From: Saprospira grandis
GTDB taxonomy: Bacteria > Bacteroidota > Bacteroidia > Chitinophagales > Saprospiraceae
Direction of reading: 5' to 3'
Length of the DNA stretch: 64,000 bases
NCBI RefSeq assembly: GCF_027594745.1
Contig: NZ_CP110854.1
Span: 1,488,001-1,552,000 of the forward strand
This document shows positions 16,296 to 24,807 of this stretch, piece after piece. How positions within the stretch are numbered: the first letter of the stretch is position 1; every line of letters begins with the position of its first letter. The translations under genes and the position numbers were made by a program. Under the pieces are notes generated by a model. It was not told the origin of the DNA. It searched no databases and saw nothing but the letters and a program-made list of their open reading frames with translations.

Positions 16296-17258
16296 CTATT
16301 TACTATAAGTTGATTTTCGCTTTTCTACAAAAAGTGCCGAAATAGAACGATGCTCATGGGTGTTCCTGATGGCCCGAGAAAATAACTTAGCCGTAGATAC
16401 TACCTTGATTTTTTCACTCTTTTCTTTCAGTGGAATCGTATCCGAAACCACCAATTCGGTCAAAACTGACTTTTCTAGGCGCTCATAAGCTGGGCCAGAA
16501 AGTACCGCATGCGTACAAACCGCCCGCACCGAACGCGCCCCCTTGTCTATTAAGGCCTGGGCCGCTGTGCATAAGGTCCCTGCCGTATCAATAATGTCAT
16601 CAACCAAAATAACATCCTTGCCTTCTACATCTCCAATTACGGTCATCTCGGCAATTTCATTGGCCTTTTTGCGGTATTTGTCGCAAATGACTAGCCCACA
16701 ATCAAAATGCTGCGCATAGACTCTCGCTCTTTTGGTACTGCCCACATCCGGAGAAGCAAAAATGAGGTTAGAGGTGTCTAGGTCTTCCAAATACTCAAAG
16801 AAGATCCCCTCACTCTTTAGGTGGTCTACGGGAATATCAAAAAATCCCTGAATCTGATCGGCATGTAGGTCCATGGTCATAATCCGATTGGCCCCAGCCG
16901 CCATGAGTAAATTAGCCACCAACTTGGCCCCAATAGCTACCCTCGGCTTGTCCTTGCGATCCTGTCGGGCAAAACCAAAATATGGAATTACAGCCGTGAT
17001 GTAACCAGCAGAAGCCCGCTTGGCCGCATCAATCATTAAAAGCAATTCCATGAGGTTTTCTGTAGGCGCAAAAGTAGACTGAATGAAAAATACATAGGCA
17101 CCACGAACCGATTCTTTGATGTTTGCCTGAAATTCTCCATCCGAAAAACGCTCAATACTCATGTCTCCCAAAGGCTGACCATAGTAGTCTACAATCCGCT
17201 CGGCCAGATAACGAGAATTTTGCCCAGAAAAAAGTTTTACATCACTAACGAGTTCCAT
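16296..17258 (-). CDS. prs: Ribose-phosphate pyrophosphokinase
   Basis: The 320-residue cytoplasmic enzyme makes PRPP from ribose 5-phosphate and ATP, the entry point for purine, pyrimidine, His and Trp synthesis. Visible motifs are ERFSDGEFQANI near residue 41, the ATP-binding loop FGFARQDRKDKPR near 93-107, and MDLHADQIQGFF. DVGSTKRA and the PRPP loop VILVDDIIDTAGTLC (about 212-226) follow. Length and motifs match class I enzymes. It appears monocistronic; repeat copy H follows its stop, 58 bp away. Confidence 0.96.
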   Translation of the reverse strand: MELVSDVKLFSGQNSRYLAERIVDYYGQPLGDMSIERFSDGEFQANIKESVRGAYVFFIQSTFAPTENLMELLLMIDAAKRASAGYITAVIPYFGFARQDRKDKPRVAIGAKLVANLLMAAGANRIMTMDLHADQIQGFFDIPVDHLKSEGIFFEYLEDLDTSNLIFASPDVGSTKRARVYAQHFDCGLVICDKYRKKANEIAEMTVIGDVEGKDVILVDDIIDTAGTLCTAAQALIDKGARSVRAVCTHAVLSGPAYERLEKSVLTELVVSDTIPLKEKSEKIKVVSTAKLFSRAIRNTHEHRSISALFVEKRKSTYSK

Positions 17259-17372
17259 AATAGGAGGAAGTTTTAATGAAATCCGCTACAGATTTCTATG
17301 AATGCAATCTAAGTTGTTTAGCTAATCAATAAAAGGGCTAGCCACAGAAGTTCAAGCCGCCCCATAAAAAAA

Positions 17373-17395
17373 GCCTTCAGCCAAAGGCCAAAGGC
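17373..17395 (-). terminator. Terminator of the 17405-18352 gene
   Basis: The stem GCCTT-GCC/GGC-AAGGC, with small symmetrical bulges, is followed on the minus strand by seven T. Confidence 0.55.
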
Positions 17396-17404
17396 ATAAT
17401 TCTT

Positions 17405-18352
17405 TTATTTAGAGCGTAGTAAATAACGCATATTACCAATTACAATATATTTTAAGGTTTGGTTCGAGCCCTCTACCAAAAAGATTTCTGACTCTTTAGA
17501 GGTGACCTCATTAACTACCTTTAGTATACGAGCCGGCACCTCTTTCGCCTTAATCGGATCAAAGAAACGCGCACGCTTGTTTTTCTTGATCTTAAAGACC
17601 TGCTTGGGGTTTGCCTTGTTTCTGCTGTCACTGATCTTAATGAACTGCTCCCGCTTCTTCCGACGCTTCCCCTTAGGGATAATCACTTCCTCAAATTCAA
17701 TGCTCACCAAGTCTTTGGCGTAAATCCGCTTGAATTCCAAATGATCGTACTTCAGTTCTAAGGTAGAAAATGGCACCACTTTCTGCTTATACAACTGCTC
17801 CTCATCTACCAAACTAACATCGCCCAATTGGGTAAAATATAAACGGTCTCGGTCCAACTGATAATCTGGAGTAGGCGCTATATAATAAATATGCTCCGAA
17901 CTAGTCGGCTCCTCCTGATAATGTAGTTTCACCAAACGACCACGATCACAATGAAACTGTATAAACCCCTGGATCTCCGGATTCCGCAAGTCAATCAAGG
18001 TCATCACAAAGCCAAATGCCTTTGATTCCGTTTTATGAATGTGCATGGTCACAGGCTCTTTATTAGGCGCCGCATCTATGCCCGCTGTCGAAAACCGAAT
18101 CTTTTCACTAATCGTGACCTTGGTCCCCGTGATTTCAAATACAGCTTGCCCATGCTCTAAGGGACTGTCATAATGCGCCCCCCGCAATTTGGCCCGATAG
18201 GGAATAATAGTGTTTCCCCTTAAGTCATAGTCATATAAGTAGTCCCGATCCTCTACATAGGTAAATTTCTTTTTAGGTACTTCCGGAACCTGTGCCGAAA
18301 GTATCTGCGGGACAAATAATATCGTCAAACAAAAAATGAGTAGTTGTTTCAT
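17405..18352 (-). CDS. Secreted hypothetical protein
   Basis: The 315-residue protein has a signal peptide cut after QILSAQ. The mature part is rich in charged and aromatic residues with a basic stretch (IIPKGKRRKKREQFIKI). I recognise no domain. It has no type IX C-terminal sorting signal that I can support, since it ends YIVIGNMRYLLRSK. It follows the metallophosphoesterase gene by 88 bp on the same strand, so it could be the last gene of the lipid operon, but its own promoter is equally possible. Confidence 0.65.
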   Translation of the reverse strand: MKQLLIFCLTILFVPQILSAQVPEVPKKKFTYVEDRDYLYDYDLRGNTIIPYRAKLRGAHYDSPLEHGQAVFEITGTKVTISEKIRFSTAGIDAAPNKEPVTMHIHKTESKAFGFVMTLIDLRNPEIQGFIQFHCDRGRLVKLHYQEEPTSSEHIYYIAPTPDYQLDRDRLYFTQLGDVSLVDEEQLYKQKVVPFSTLELKYDHLEFKRIYAKDLVSIEFEEVIIPKGKRRKKREQFIKISDSRNKANPKQVFKIKKNKRARFFDPIKAKEVPARILKVVNEVTSKESEIFLVEGSNQTLKYIVIGNMRYLLRSK

Positions 18353-18440
18353 ATTAGCTTATTCGATGAAGTCATTTAAATCTGGTATTTCGGTCGCTAT
18401 GGTTTCAACTAATATACCAAAAGCCCCCTAAACCTTCTAA

Positions 18441-19286
18441 CTAAAGCCGAGAAAAACGGTCCAAAGTACCATCCTCTATGCTCCTAAGAAGCTCTTCTAA
18501 GTTGTTCTCTACCCCCTCAAAACAGGCCGGAGCCGCAAAATCCTCGGCCCGATAATGATAGAGCTGCCAAGCTTTGTCTACATACTCTAAAGCCGAACGG
18601 TGCTCCATCCAATCTCCTGAGTTTAAGTAGGTCAATTGACCAAACTCTGTCACTATCTCCCGATGCTGAGGCCGATGCACATGCCCGCAAACTACATAGT
18701 CGTAGCCCTTGGCCATACCCACCTCAATCGCTTTTTGCTCAAAGTCATTCATTTTTTGTACCGCCGCCTTTACCGAGGCCTTCAATCGCTTAGAAAACTG
18801 ACTAGGGGGTACCCCCAAAGGCTTCAACAAACGGTTCATCCCCCGGTTCAACATAATGCTCCAATCGTAAAATTGCCCCCCTATCTTGGCCCAAAAACGC
18901 CCCTTATGTACCGAGGGGTCATAAGCGTCGCCATGAAAGAACCAAGCCCGCTTGCCATCCAACTCCAAAAGCAGTTTGTCCTGTAAGTAGATGTTACCCA
19001 AACGAAAAGGAGTCAACCGACGCAGACTATCGTCATGGTTGCCCGTTAAGTAGTAAACAGGCACCCCCGACTCGGCCAAGTTCATGAAGTGCCGCAAAAC
19101 AGCCCAATGGGCCTGCGGAAAATACCCCTTCCGAAATTGCCAAATGTCTATAATGTCCCCATTCAAGATGAGCATTTTAGGCGCTAAGCTCTGCAAATAT
19201 TGCAATAAGGCATTGGCCTCCGAGCCCTGCGTGCCCAAATGCACATCAGAAAGGACCAATATGTCGATTTCTCTTTTGTCTGCCAT
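18441..19286 (-). CDS. Calcineurin-like metallophosphoesterase, candidate phospholipase C (PlcP-like)
   Basis: The 281-residue protein shows all five metallophosphoesterase blocks: LSDVHLG, LNGDIIDIW, TGNHDD, FHGDAYDP and CGHVHRPQ, followed by NSGDW. By sequence alone it would be called an LpxH-like UDP-diacylglucosamine hydrolase. Its place 16 bp after btaB favours another reading. In several bacteria an LpxH-like enzyme, PlcP, cuts phospholipids to diacylglycerol during phosphate shortage, and that diacylglycerol feeds BtaA. I infer this role; fold and motifs are seen, substrate is not. Confidence 0.8.
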   Translation of the reverse strand: MADKREIDILVLSDVHLGTQGSEANALLQYLQSLAPKMLILNGDIIDIWQFRKGYFPQAHWAVLRHFMNLAESGVPVYYLTGNHDDSLRRLTPFRLGNIYLQDKLLLELDGKRAWFFHGDAYDPSVHKGRFWAKIGGQFYDWSIMLNRGMNRLLKPLGVPPSQFSKRLKASVKAAVQKMNDFEQKAIEVGMAKGYDYVVCGHVHRPQHREIVTEFGQLTYLNSGDWMEHRSALEYVDKAWQLYHYRAEDFAAPACFEGVENNLEELLRSIEDGTLDRFSRL

Positions 19287-19302
19287 GGGGAAAAGTTGGA
19301 GA

Positions 19303-19944
19303 TTACTGCTTCTTGCCTACAAAACTAATGTATTCCCATACCCCCATATAAGCCGACCGCACTTTGTTCACTATAGGCTCAAAGTTGTCTCGCAAAAAAG
19401 GACGCAAATGCCCGTCCATCCGCACATGATGATTCCCCATGTGACTCTTGAACCAGCCCTGCTTGCTGTCATGAAAATCTACTACCGCTATATATCCCCC
19501 TACTTTGAGGTCTTTCTTGGCCTGCTTCAATAAGTCTTCCCACTGTGGGTTGATCATGGTCAATGAATAAGAAAACAAAATAGCATCATACTGCCCGTTT
19601 TGCCCCTCCGCATCCTGGCCATAAGGCTCATGCACGACCTGCACCCGCTGACCAAATGGAGCCACCTTCTTACTAGCTATATCGACCATATCCGTAGAGA
19701 CCTCATAGGCCTTGATCTCCGCAGCAGGAAAGGTCTCGGCCAATATCTTCGTATTGAATCCCGTCCCACATCCTACTTCCAAGATCTTTATCGAGGCATT
19801 CCGCTCTAAGGGAATGTCTTTAATGACTTCTACCCGACCAAAGAGAAAACTCCATCGCGTTAGATCATAAATTTTTGACTGAAATTTGTAGTACTGGTCC
19901 ATACTACTCGCTTGCTCTCTCGAGTCTTTATGTGCTGTTCCCAT
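19303..19944 (-). CDS. btaB: BtaB-like betaine-lipid N-methyltransferase
   Basis: The 213-residue class I methyltransferase has motif I ILEVGCGTGFNTK at about residues 54-66. The N-terminal stretch YYKFQSKIYDLTRWSFLFGR is typical of BtaB enzymes, which trimethylate diacylglycerylhomoserine to the betaine lipid DGTS. The gene lies 29 bp after btaA and 16 bp before the phosphoesterase gene, so the three form a tight operon. It acts at the cytoplasmic face of the membrane. BtaB versus another small-molecule methyltransferase is decided mainly by the N-terminal signature and the btaA neighbour. Confidence 0.85.
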   Translation of the reverse strand: MGTAHKDSREQASSMDQYYKFQSKIYDLTRWSFLFGRVEVIKDIPLERNASIKILEVGCGTGFNTKILAETFPAAEIKAYEVSTDMVDIASKKVAPFGQRVQVVHEPYGQDAEGQNGQYDAILFSYSLTMINPQWEDLLKQAKKDLKVGGYIAVVDFHDSKQGWFKSHMGNHHVRMDGHLRPFLRDNFEPIVNKVRSAYMGVWEYISFVGKKQ

Positions 19945-19973
19945 ACGCTAATTCTTGTTCTTGATGTACAAAC

Positions 19974-21131
19974 TTATTTCACTGTCCCTAAATAAACACT
20001 GCCATAAGTCCCTACCCGATCCTGAAAATGACTTTCCTTCAATTCATCCTCCGATGAAACCCAACTAACCCGCTCTTTCACAAAATCAGGAAAGAAGTCG
20101 ATCCGCATAGCCGCAGAACGCATCAAGATTTTTGTGCCCGGCCGACTGTTCGCCAAAATACACTGCCACTCTTCCTCTAAAGCAGGCACATCATGCGCCG
20201 CCAACCAATCCTGATGGTCCAATAGTACATAATGACTGTATTTACCCGGATTGTCCTTCAGAAACTGAGAAAAACTTGTAGTATGCGTATGGATGTTGTC
20301 CGCCCGCTCTCGCAATGATAAATAGTTCTCCTCCCGCAAATAACTCGGACAGCAATCTTTGGTATAATGCCCATTCACATAGACCTGCCAAAAGTAGTTC
20401 TCCTTGATGTCCAATTCCGTAAATACATGCCGAACCGCATCCACCACAAAACTACTCACCCCCCCAGGATATTCTTCCGTAATCAACCGACGCTGCGCTC
20501 TAGGTACACCCGCCAAGGCCAAAGAAAAATGCCGACTGATGGTCCAACGTACCGCCTTGTTAAACAATTTGCGCTCTACCTGCTCAAAATATTGCTCCTG
20601 CTCTTCTAAGGTCTCCGCCTTGAGCAATTTCAATACCTTGCTGTGCAAACTAGGCCGCATCTGCATATAACGCACAAACAACCAGGCTAATGTCCCCGAA
20701 GATCCTCTATAATAAAAACTCTTCTTAGGCCCCTTGCCCTCAAAGTAGCTCATCTTTTGGTCCCAAAATTCCTGCGCATAAGCCGGCAAATGCGGACGCA
20801 ATTGCTGCCGATAGACTTCCTCCGCCTGCGCATGCTTGCCATCGCCAAAGTAGTCGTACAACTCATCATAAGAGCTGTGCTTAAATAAGCTCTTCTTAAA
20901 TTCTAATAAGGCATTCTGCCGAGAATTTAAATCAATACAATGAATGGCCTTGGGGTCATCCAACAGATAATCTAGGGCATTGCAACCCGCACTCGTAATC
21001 ATCACAATCTCGCTATCTGGCTCAATTTGCATCAATTCACGATCGCAACGAGGGTCTTCCCAACAAATGTTGTAAACAAGGCTTCCACCATGCACATTCT
21101 TAAATACCCAATCTCTAAAATGGTTAATCAT
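19974..21131 (-). CDS. btaA: BtaA-like diacylglycerol 3-amino-3-carboxypropyl transferase (DUF3419)
   Basis: I start at the ATG at 21131 (MINHFRDWVFKNVHGG, 385 residues); the longer frame adds a Pro-rich leader without support. The protein moves the aminocarboxypropyl group of SAM onto diacylglycerol. Signature stretches are YNICWEDPRCDRELM, VMITSAGCNALDYLL, then IHCIDLNSRQNALLEFK, a SAM-binding core unlike ordinary methyltransferases. C-terminal FQDRVGTYGSVYLG also fits BtaA. It is first gene of the operon. A -7 box lies about 70 bp upstream, followed by repeat copy I in the same orientation. Confidence 0.9.
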   Translation of the reverse strand: MINHFRDWVFKNVHGGSLVYNICWEDPRCDRELMQIEPDSEIVMITSAGCNALDYLLDDPKAIHCIDLNSRQNALLEFKKSLFKHSSYDELYDYFGDGKHAQAEEVYRQQLRPHLPAYAQEFWDQKMSYFEGKGPKKSFYYRGSSGTLAWLFVRYMQMRPSLHSKVLKLLKAETLEEQEQYFEQVERKLFNKAVRWTISRHFSLALAGVPRAQRRLITEEYPGGVSSFVVDAVRHVFTELDIKENYFWQVYVNGHYTKDCCPSYLREENYLSLRERADNIHTHTTSFSQFLKDNPGKYSHYVLLDHQDWLAAHDVPALEEEWQCILANSRPGTKILMRSAAMRIDFFPDFVKERVSWVSSEDELKESHFQDRVGTYGSVYLGTVK

Positions 21132-21199
21132 AAAGTTTAGTTTGTTCGCCCAATTTGGGGGCGGCTGAGGGCCTTTGCTTTCAGGCCCAACTAGTTTGG

Positions 21200-21207
21200 G
21201 CAAAAAT
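21200..21207 (-). promoter_or_regulatory. Putative -7 box of the btaA operon
   Basis: On the minus strand TATTTTTG matches TAnnTTTG, 69 bp before the btaA ATG. I see no convincing -33 element and no clear pho-box direct repeats nearby. Confidence 0.4.
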
Positions 21208-21284
21208 AAACATTTTTTGCAGACTGACTAAACTAGATGTTAGGCAATACTCGCTTTCTCCTCAGCCAATTCTGCTTCTAGATT

Positions 21285-21404
21285 GTTTTTTTGGGGCCTC
21301 CTGCCTGCGGCAGGCGCTACGTTGCGCAGCTCGCTGTTCGCTCGGCCCTGCGGCCTGACGGCCTGGGTCTGCGGCTGCGCCGCACTGCTGCACATCGCTA
21401 GGCC
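21285..21404 (-). repeat. Structured intergenic repeat, copy I (type I)
   Basis: On the minus strand: outer stem GGCCT/AGGCC, head GGCCTAGCGATGTGCAGCAG, and hairpin 1 GTGCGGCGCAGCCGCAGACC. Hairpin 2 is GGCCGTCAGGCC, hairpin 3 is CTGCCGCAGGCAG, and the tail is GGAGGCCCCAAAAAAA. The tail faces btaA, 154 bp away. Confidence 0.85.
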
Positions 21405-21617
21405 GTTTGGCCTTCGGCCATAGCTGCAGCTTAAAAGCCGCAGCCAGATTAGGATCCAATCAGCTAGCTCTTTATTGCCCCTTGGCCTGCAGCTTAAAAG
21501 CCGCAGGTCCTGAAAAACCTAAGCCCCTGCTTTCTATCACCGAAGCAGGGGCTTTTAAGCTCCTGCGGCGAGCAAGATGATGGCCCAACAAGCTTGGCTG
21601 CGGCCTTTAGGCTGCAG
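21405..21617 (-). repeat. Four-hairpin extension upstream of repeat copy I
   Basis: Hairpins at about 21424-21443, 21486-21507, 21545-21566 and 21598-21617 match, in mirrored order, the four at 26-218. Loops and flanks such as the TTTTCAGG/CCTGAAAA stretch are also shared. Copies A and I are thus two insertions of one composite of about 330-365 bp. No gene is seen here. Confidence 0.75.
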
Positions 21618-21709
21618 ATAGCGGCGCAGCCGCCATGGCCGAAGGACAAATAGCCCAACAAAACCTTTAGGTCCTATTCTGCAGCTGCAAAACGGCATCC
21701 TACAGTTGC

Positions 21710-22165
21710 GCTAAGCTATTCGCAATTTGTGAAACGGCAATTGTAAAGTGAGGTATGCTATTCGGAATTTGTGAAACGGCAATTGTAAAGTGGGCTATGC
21801 TATTCGCAATTTGTGAAACGGCATTTGTAAAGTAGGCTATGCTATTCGCAATTTGTGAAACGGCAATTGTAAACCCAGCTAAGCTATTCGCAATTTGTGA
21901 AATGGCAATTGTAAAGCGAGCTATGCTATTCGGAATTTGTGAAACGGCATTTGTAAAGCAGGGGATGCTATTCGCAATTTGTGAAATGGCATTTGTAAAG
22001 CGGGCTATGCTATTCGCAATTTGTGAAACGGCATTTGTAAAGTAGGCTATGCTATTCGCAATTTGTGAAACGGCAATTGTAAACCCAGCTAAGCTATTCG
22101 CAATTTGTGAAATGGCAATTGTAAAGCGAGGTATGCTATTCGCAATTTGTGAAATGGCATTTGTA
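21710..22165. repeat. 42-bp tandem repeat array, eleven copies
   Basis: Eleven head-to-tail units of exactly 42 bp start at 21710, 21752, 21794 and so on to 22130; the last is cut short. Each unit contains GCTATTCGCAATTTGTGAAA then CGGCAATTGTAAA. Units 3-5 are identical to units 8-10, so a block of five units (210 bp) has been duplicated. Within a unit GCAATTTGTGAAAC and GGCATTTGTAAAGT look like two diverged halves. One frame reads as a 14-residue repeat but is broken by stops. The 70 bp before the array hold a degenerate unit. Confidence 0.92.
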
Positions 22166-22268
22166 GGGACTGTTCAGGAGTTTGTGTATTAGAATAAAAT
22201 TGGGCCTTTAGCTGCTTAGGACTTGGCCAATCATCTCCTAGGGCGCAAGAAAGGGCCGAAGGCCCGCA

Positions 22269-22364
22269 GGCCTAGCGATGCGGCGGGGTGGCCCGCAGGG
22301 CCGAGCAGACCTGCGAGCCCCAAAGCGTAGCGCCGACGACCGAAGGGAGGCGGAGGCCCCAAAA
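22269..22364 (+). repeat. Structured intergenic repeat, copy J (short form)
   Basis: The outer stem GGCCT/AGGCC, head, linker GGGCCGAGCAGACCTGCGA, hairpin 3 and tail GGCCCCAAAAC are present. Hairpin 2 and half of hairpin 1 are missing, which looks like an internal deletion between two GGGCC stretches. The tail faces the stop of the convergent flippase gene, 13 bp away. Confidence 0.8.
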
Positions 22365-22376
22365 CAGCAGTCTTTA

Positions 22377-23840
22377 CTAGCTTCCTTTTTGCAGCATTCT
22401 TTGAATAGATTGGCCAAAAATGAGGGCGGCAAAAAGGGCAAAACAAAGCAGTTTGAGGGCCATATTGCCTAGTTCTAGGGCTTTTTGGTCCCAACCCAAG
22501 CCGTAATATAAAAGCGTAATGCCCAAAACGGGCAGCAAACTCAAGAGCATTTTGCCCAAAGGCAGGCGGGGCGCTTTCAGCCAATAATCGCAGACCAACC
22601 AACTGAGTAAAAACATAATCATATAGGAAACCAAGGTGGTATAAGCCGCCGCCTGATAACCATAAAGCGGAATAAAATAGAGGTTGAGGCCTAAATTGCC
22701 CAAGGCCGAGGCCAGCAAAATAACCGTTAGGTAAATATTGACCTTTTGGTACTGAATATAGCGGTTGTAGAGCAGCGACATACTATAAAAAATGTAGCCT
22801 AGAATAATGATCGGCACAATATAAAGCGACTGCTGAAAATTATTTTTGCTAAAACTGAGCAGCAAACTGGCCAAATCGACCGCAAAAAGGAGGAGAAAAA
22901 CGCCCCCCAGCAAACTCAACTTATGGATACTATAGACCTGAGGGCCCAATTGCTCATACCTTTGCTCATTCATGATTCGGTGATAAGCGGGATTAGCCGC
23001 ATTTTGCAGGGCGGTAATCAGGCCCAGCAAGAGCATACCGATTTTGTAGGCAAAACTATAGAGGCCCGCCTCGGCATGGCCCAGTTCGCTGTTAATCAGC
23101 CATTGGTCGAAAGAATTGAGCAAATAGCCCCCAATGGAATAGGGAATCAGGGGAAGGCCATAGGCCAAAGCATACTTAAAATGCTTGCTTTCTAACTGAA
23201 AAAGGCGGACAAAAGGCCAGATGCGCCAGATAAAAATCAGGGCAAAAAAGCCCCCGGCCAGCATCTCTCCGATAATTTTGCCCATATAGACCCGGCCCGT
23301 TTCATGCAAAAGATACATCCCTACCGCAGCCAAAGCGAACTTGCCGTACTGCCAAAAAACATTGACAACTGTGAGTTCCACACTCTTTTGCTGCTCTCTT
23401 TTGAGCTGAAAGAAAATGTAATAAAGCACCCCTATATAGCCCGTGAGCAGCAAATAAATAATTGTTTCTGCGGGCAAATTGATATAGGCGGCGATGGGCG
23501 TCCTAAAATAATAGACCAGTCCTCCCAGGGCCAAATTAATGAGTCCTGTGGCCGATAGGACCGTACTCACAAAGCCCTTTACATCTGGCTTATCCTCATG
23601 AAAATAGCGGCTAATAGACAAATGCAGATTGAAGGAGAGCAGCACCGAGACCAAATTGACATAAGAGAGAAAAATGCTAGCCACCCCATATTCGGCCTCA
23701 TCCATAAAATAGGTAAAGACCGGCAGAGAAATAATGCCAAGGCCTTGGGTCAGCAGGGTACCCAAAAAGTAGATGCTAGAATGTTTAAACACATCGAAGA
23801 AAGAAAAAGAGCGCAAACGCTCTAAAAGCGGGGCCAGCAT
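22377..23840 (-). CDS. Polysaccharide flippase of the MOP/Wzx superfamily
   Basis: The 487-residue protein has about 12-14 hydrophobic helices spread along its length. The N-terminal FKHSSIYFLGTLLTQGLGI and SLPVFTYFMDEAEYGVASI match the PST/RfbX type of oligosaccharide flippases, which move lipid-linked glycans across the inner membrane. It is divergent from a methyltransferase-like gene at 23965. No polymerase or ligase lies next to it, so its glycan cannot be named. It may serve the scattered glycan genes in this window. Confidence 0.88.
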   Translation of the reverse strand: MLAPLLERLRSFSFFDVFKHSSIYFLGTLLTQGLGIISLPVFTYFMDEAEYGVASIFLSYVNLVSVLLSFNLHLSISRYFHEDKPDVKGFVSTVLSATGLINLALGGLVYYFRTPIAAYINLPAETIIYLLLTGYIGVLYYIFFQLKREQQKSVELTVVNVFWQYGKFALAAVGMYLLHETGRVYMGKIIGEMLAGGFFALIFIWRIWPFVRLFQLESKHFKYALAYGLPLIPYSIGGYLLNSFDQWLINSELGHAEAGLYSFAYKIGMLLLGLITALQNAANPAYHRIMNEQRYEQLGPQVYSIHKLSLLGGVFLLLFAVDLASLLLSFSKNNFQQSLYIVPIIILGYIFYSMSLLYNRYIQYQKVNIYLTVILLASALGNLGLNLYFIPLYGYQAAAYTTLVSYMIMFLLSWLVCDYWLKAPRLPLGKMLLSLLPVLGITLLYYGLGWDQKALELGNMALKLLCFALFAALIFGQSIQRMLQKGS

Positions 23841-23871
23841 AGATAGAATTTAAATAGCCAGAAGAAATGTG

Positions 23872-23893
23872 TAAATTTGAAGGTCCAAATGTA
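23872..23893. promoter_or_regulatory. Divergent promoter region
   Basis: TAAATTTG on the plus strand (23872-23879) and TACATTTG on the minus strand (23893-23886) both match TAnnTTTG. They would serve the gene at 23965 and the flippase gene, respectively. A TTG for the minus-strand promoter lies 22 bp away (23918-23916). Confidence 0.5.
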
Positions 23894-23964
23894 AAATAAA
23901 CAAATCAGACTCATCCAACTCATCCTATAGAAATTCATCCTAGCAAACTGCTGCTTATTCTAAT

Positions 23965-24738
23965 ATGAAAAAGAAATCACTCTTCCGCAAGGGCCTGGAG
24001 AAGGTCCTATCTGCCAAGCCCCGCAAAAGATTACAGGCCCAATATGCCGCCTGGCCCAATACGCCCCGTCCCTTAGCAGAATGGGCGGCCCTAAGAGCCG
24101 AAATAGCCAAAAGCTACCCTTATGAGCATCCGCTATCCTTGCATTATGTGCCCGAGGCCGTTTCTGCGGACTTGATAGAGGTGCCTGAATTGCGGGAGAA
24201 CCTAGCGGGTCGCACCATTGGGGCCTGGGCTTTGGATGTAGATAGCATTCATTTTTATTGGGCCGAGCTGCTGCGTTTGCGTCCAGAAGTCATTATAGAA
24301 TGTGGTTCGGGGACCAGCACCATTATGGCGGGCACTTACTTCAAAAAGACGGGCATTAATGGGCAGTTAATCTCTTTGGAGCAATCGGAAGAAGAGAAGG
24401 CTAGTATAGAAGCCACCCTAAAGAAATTGGGTTTAGCAGAATACGTTTCGGTTTATTATGTTCCGCTTGGGGCCGACCAAAACTACGACTTTAGTACATT
24501 CTCTCCAGAGATGGACCAAAAGGCCGACCTTATTTTGGTAGATGGGCCAAGAGGGAGTCGGCTCAACACCCTTCCCAATCTGAAAAACTTTGCAAAATCT
24601 GGCGCTCGTTGGTTTCTAGACGATGCGCTTAGAGACAGCGAACAATCTTATCTACAGGCTTGGTCCAAAGAAGAGGGCATAGCTGTAGAGGGAGTCATTC
24701 CCTTGGGCAAAGGCTTTGGTACGGGCAGCATACTTTAG
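23965..24738 (+). CDS. SAM-dependent methyltransferase-like protein
   Basis: The 257-residue protein has a Rossmann core with IIECGSGTSTIMAG (motif I, about residues 110-123), an acidic residue after LISLEQSEEE, and ILVDGPRGSR near 191-200. This pattern occurs in class I methyltransferases such as the FkbM-like and MTase_24 groups. The N-terminal 40 residues are basic (KKKSLFRKGLEKVL, KPRKRLQ), perhaps a membrane- or nucleic-acid-contacting segment. Substrate unknown. A strong terminator follows. Confidence 0.7.
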   Translation: MKKKSLFRKGLEKVLSAKPRKRLQAQYAAWPNTPRPLAEWAALRAEIAKSYPYEHPLSLHYVPEAVSADLIEVPELRENLAGRTIGAWALDVDSIHFYWAELLRLRPEVIIECGSGTSTIMAGTYFKKTGINGQLISLEQSEEEKASIEATLKKLGLAEYVSVYYVPLGADQNYDFSTFSPEMDQKADLILVDGPRGSRLNTLPNLKNFAKSGARWFLDDALRDSEQSYLQAWSKEEGIAVEGVIPLGKGFGTGSIL

Positions 24739-24755
24739 GCTTAGCTCCTCAAAAC

Positions 24756-24790
24756 AACAGGCCCTTAGCGCAATGCGCTAAGGGCCTGTT
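24756..24790. terminator. Bidirectional terminator
   Basis: A 16-bp perfect stem (AACAGGCCCTTAGCGC and its complement) lies between two convergent genes. Its T run is short. Confidence 0.75.
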
Positions 24791-24807
24791 CTATGTACTG
24801 CGAGCCA

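Noticed and set aside
21839..22045. ORF with a 14-residue repeat inside the 42-bp array
   Set aside because: The frame is broken by TAG in several units, there is no start context, and the peptide is only the array in translation.
21710..22165. CRISPR array
   Set aside because: The units are tandem without unique spacers, and no cas genes are in the window.
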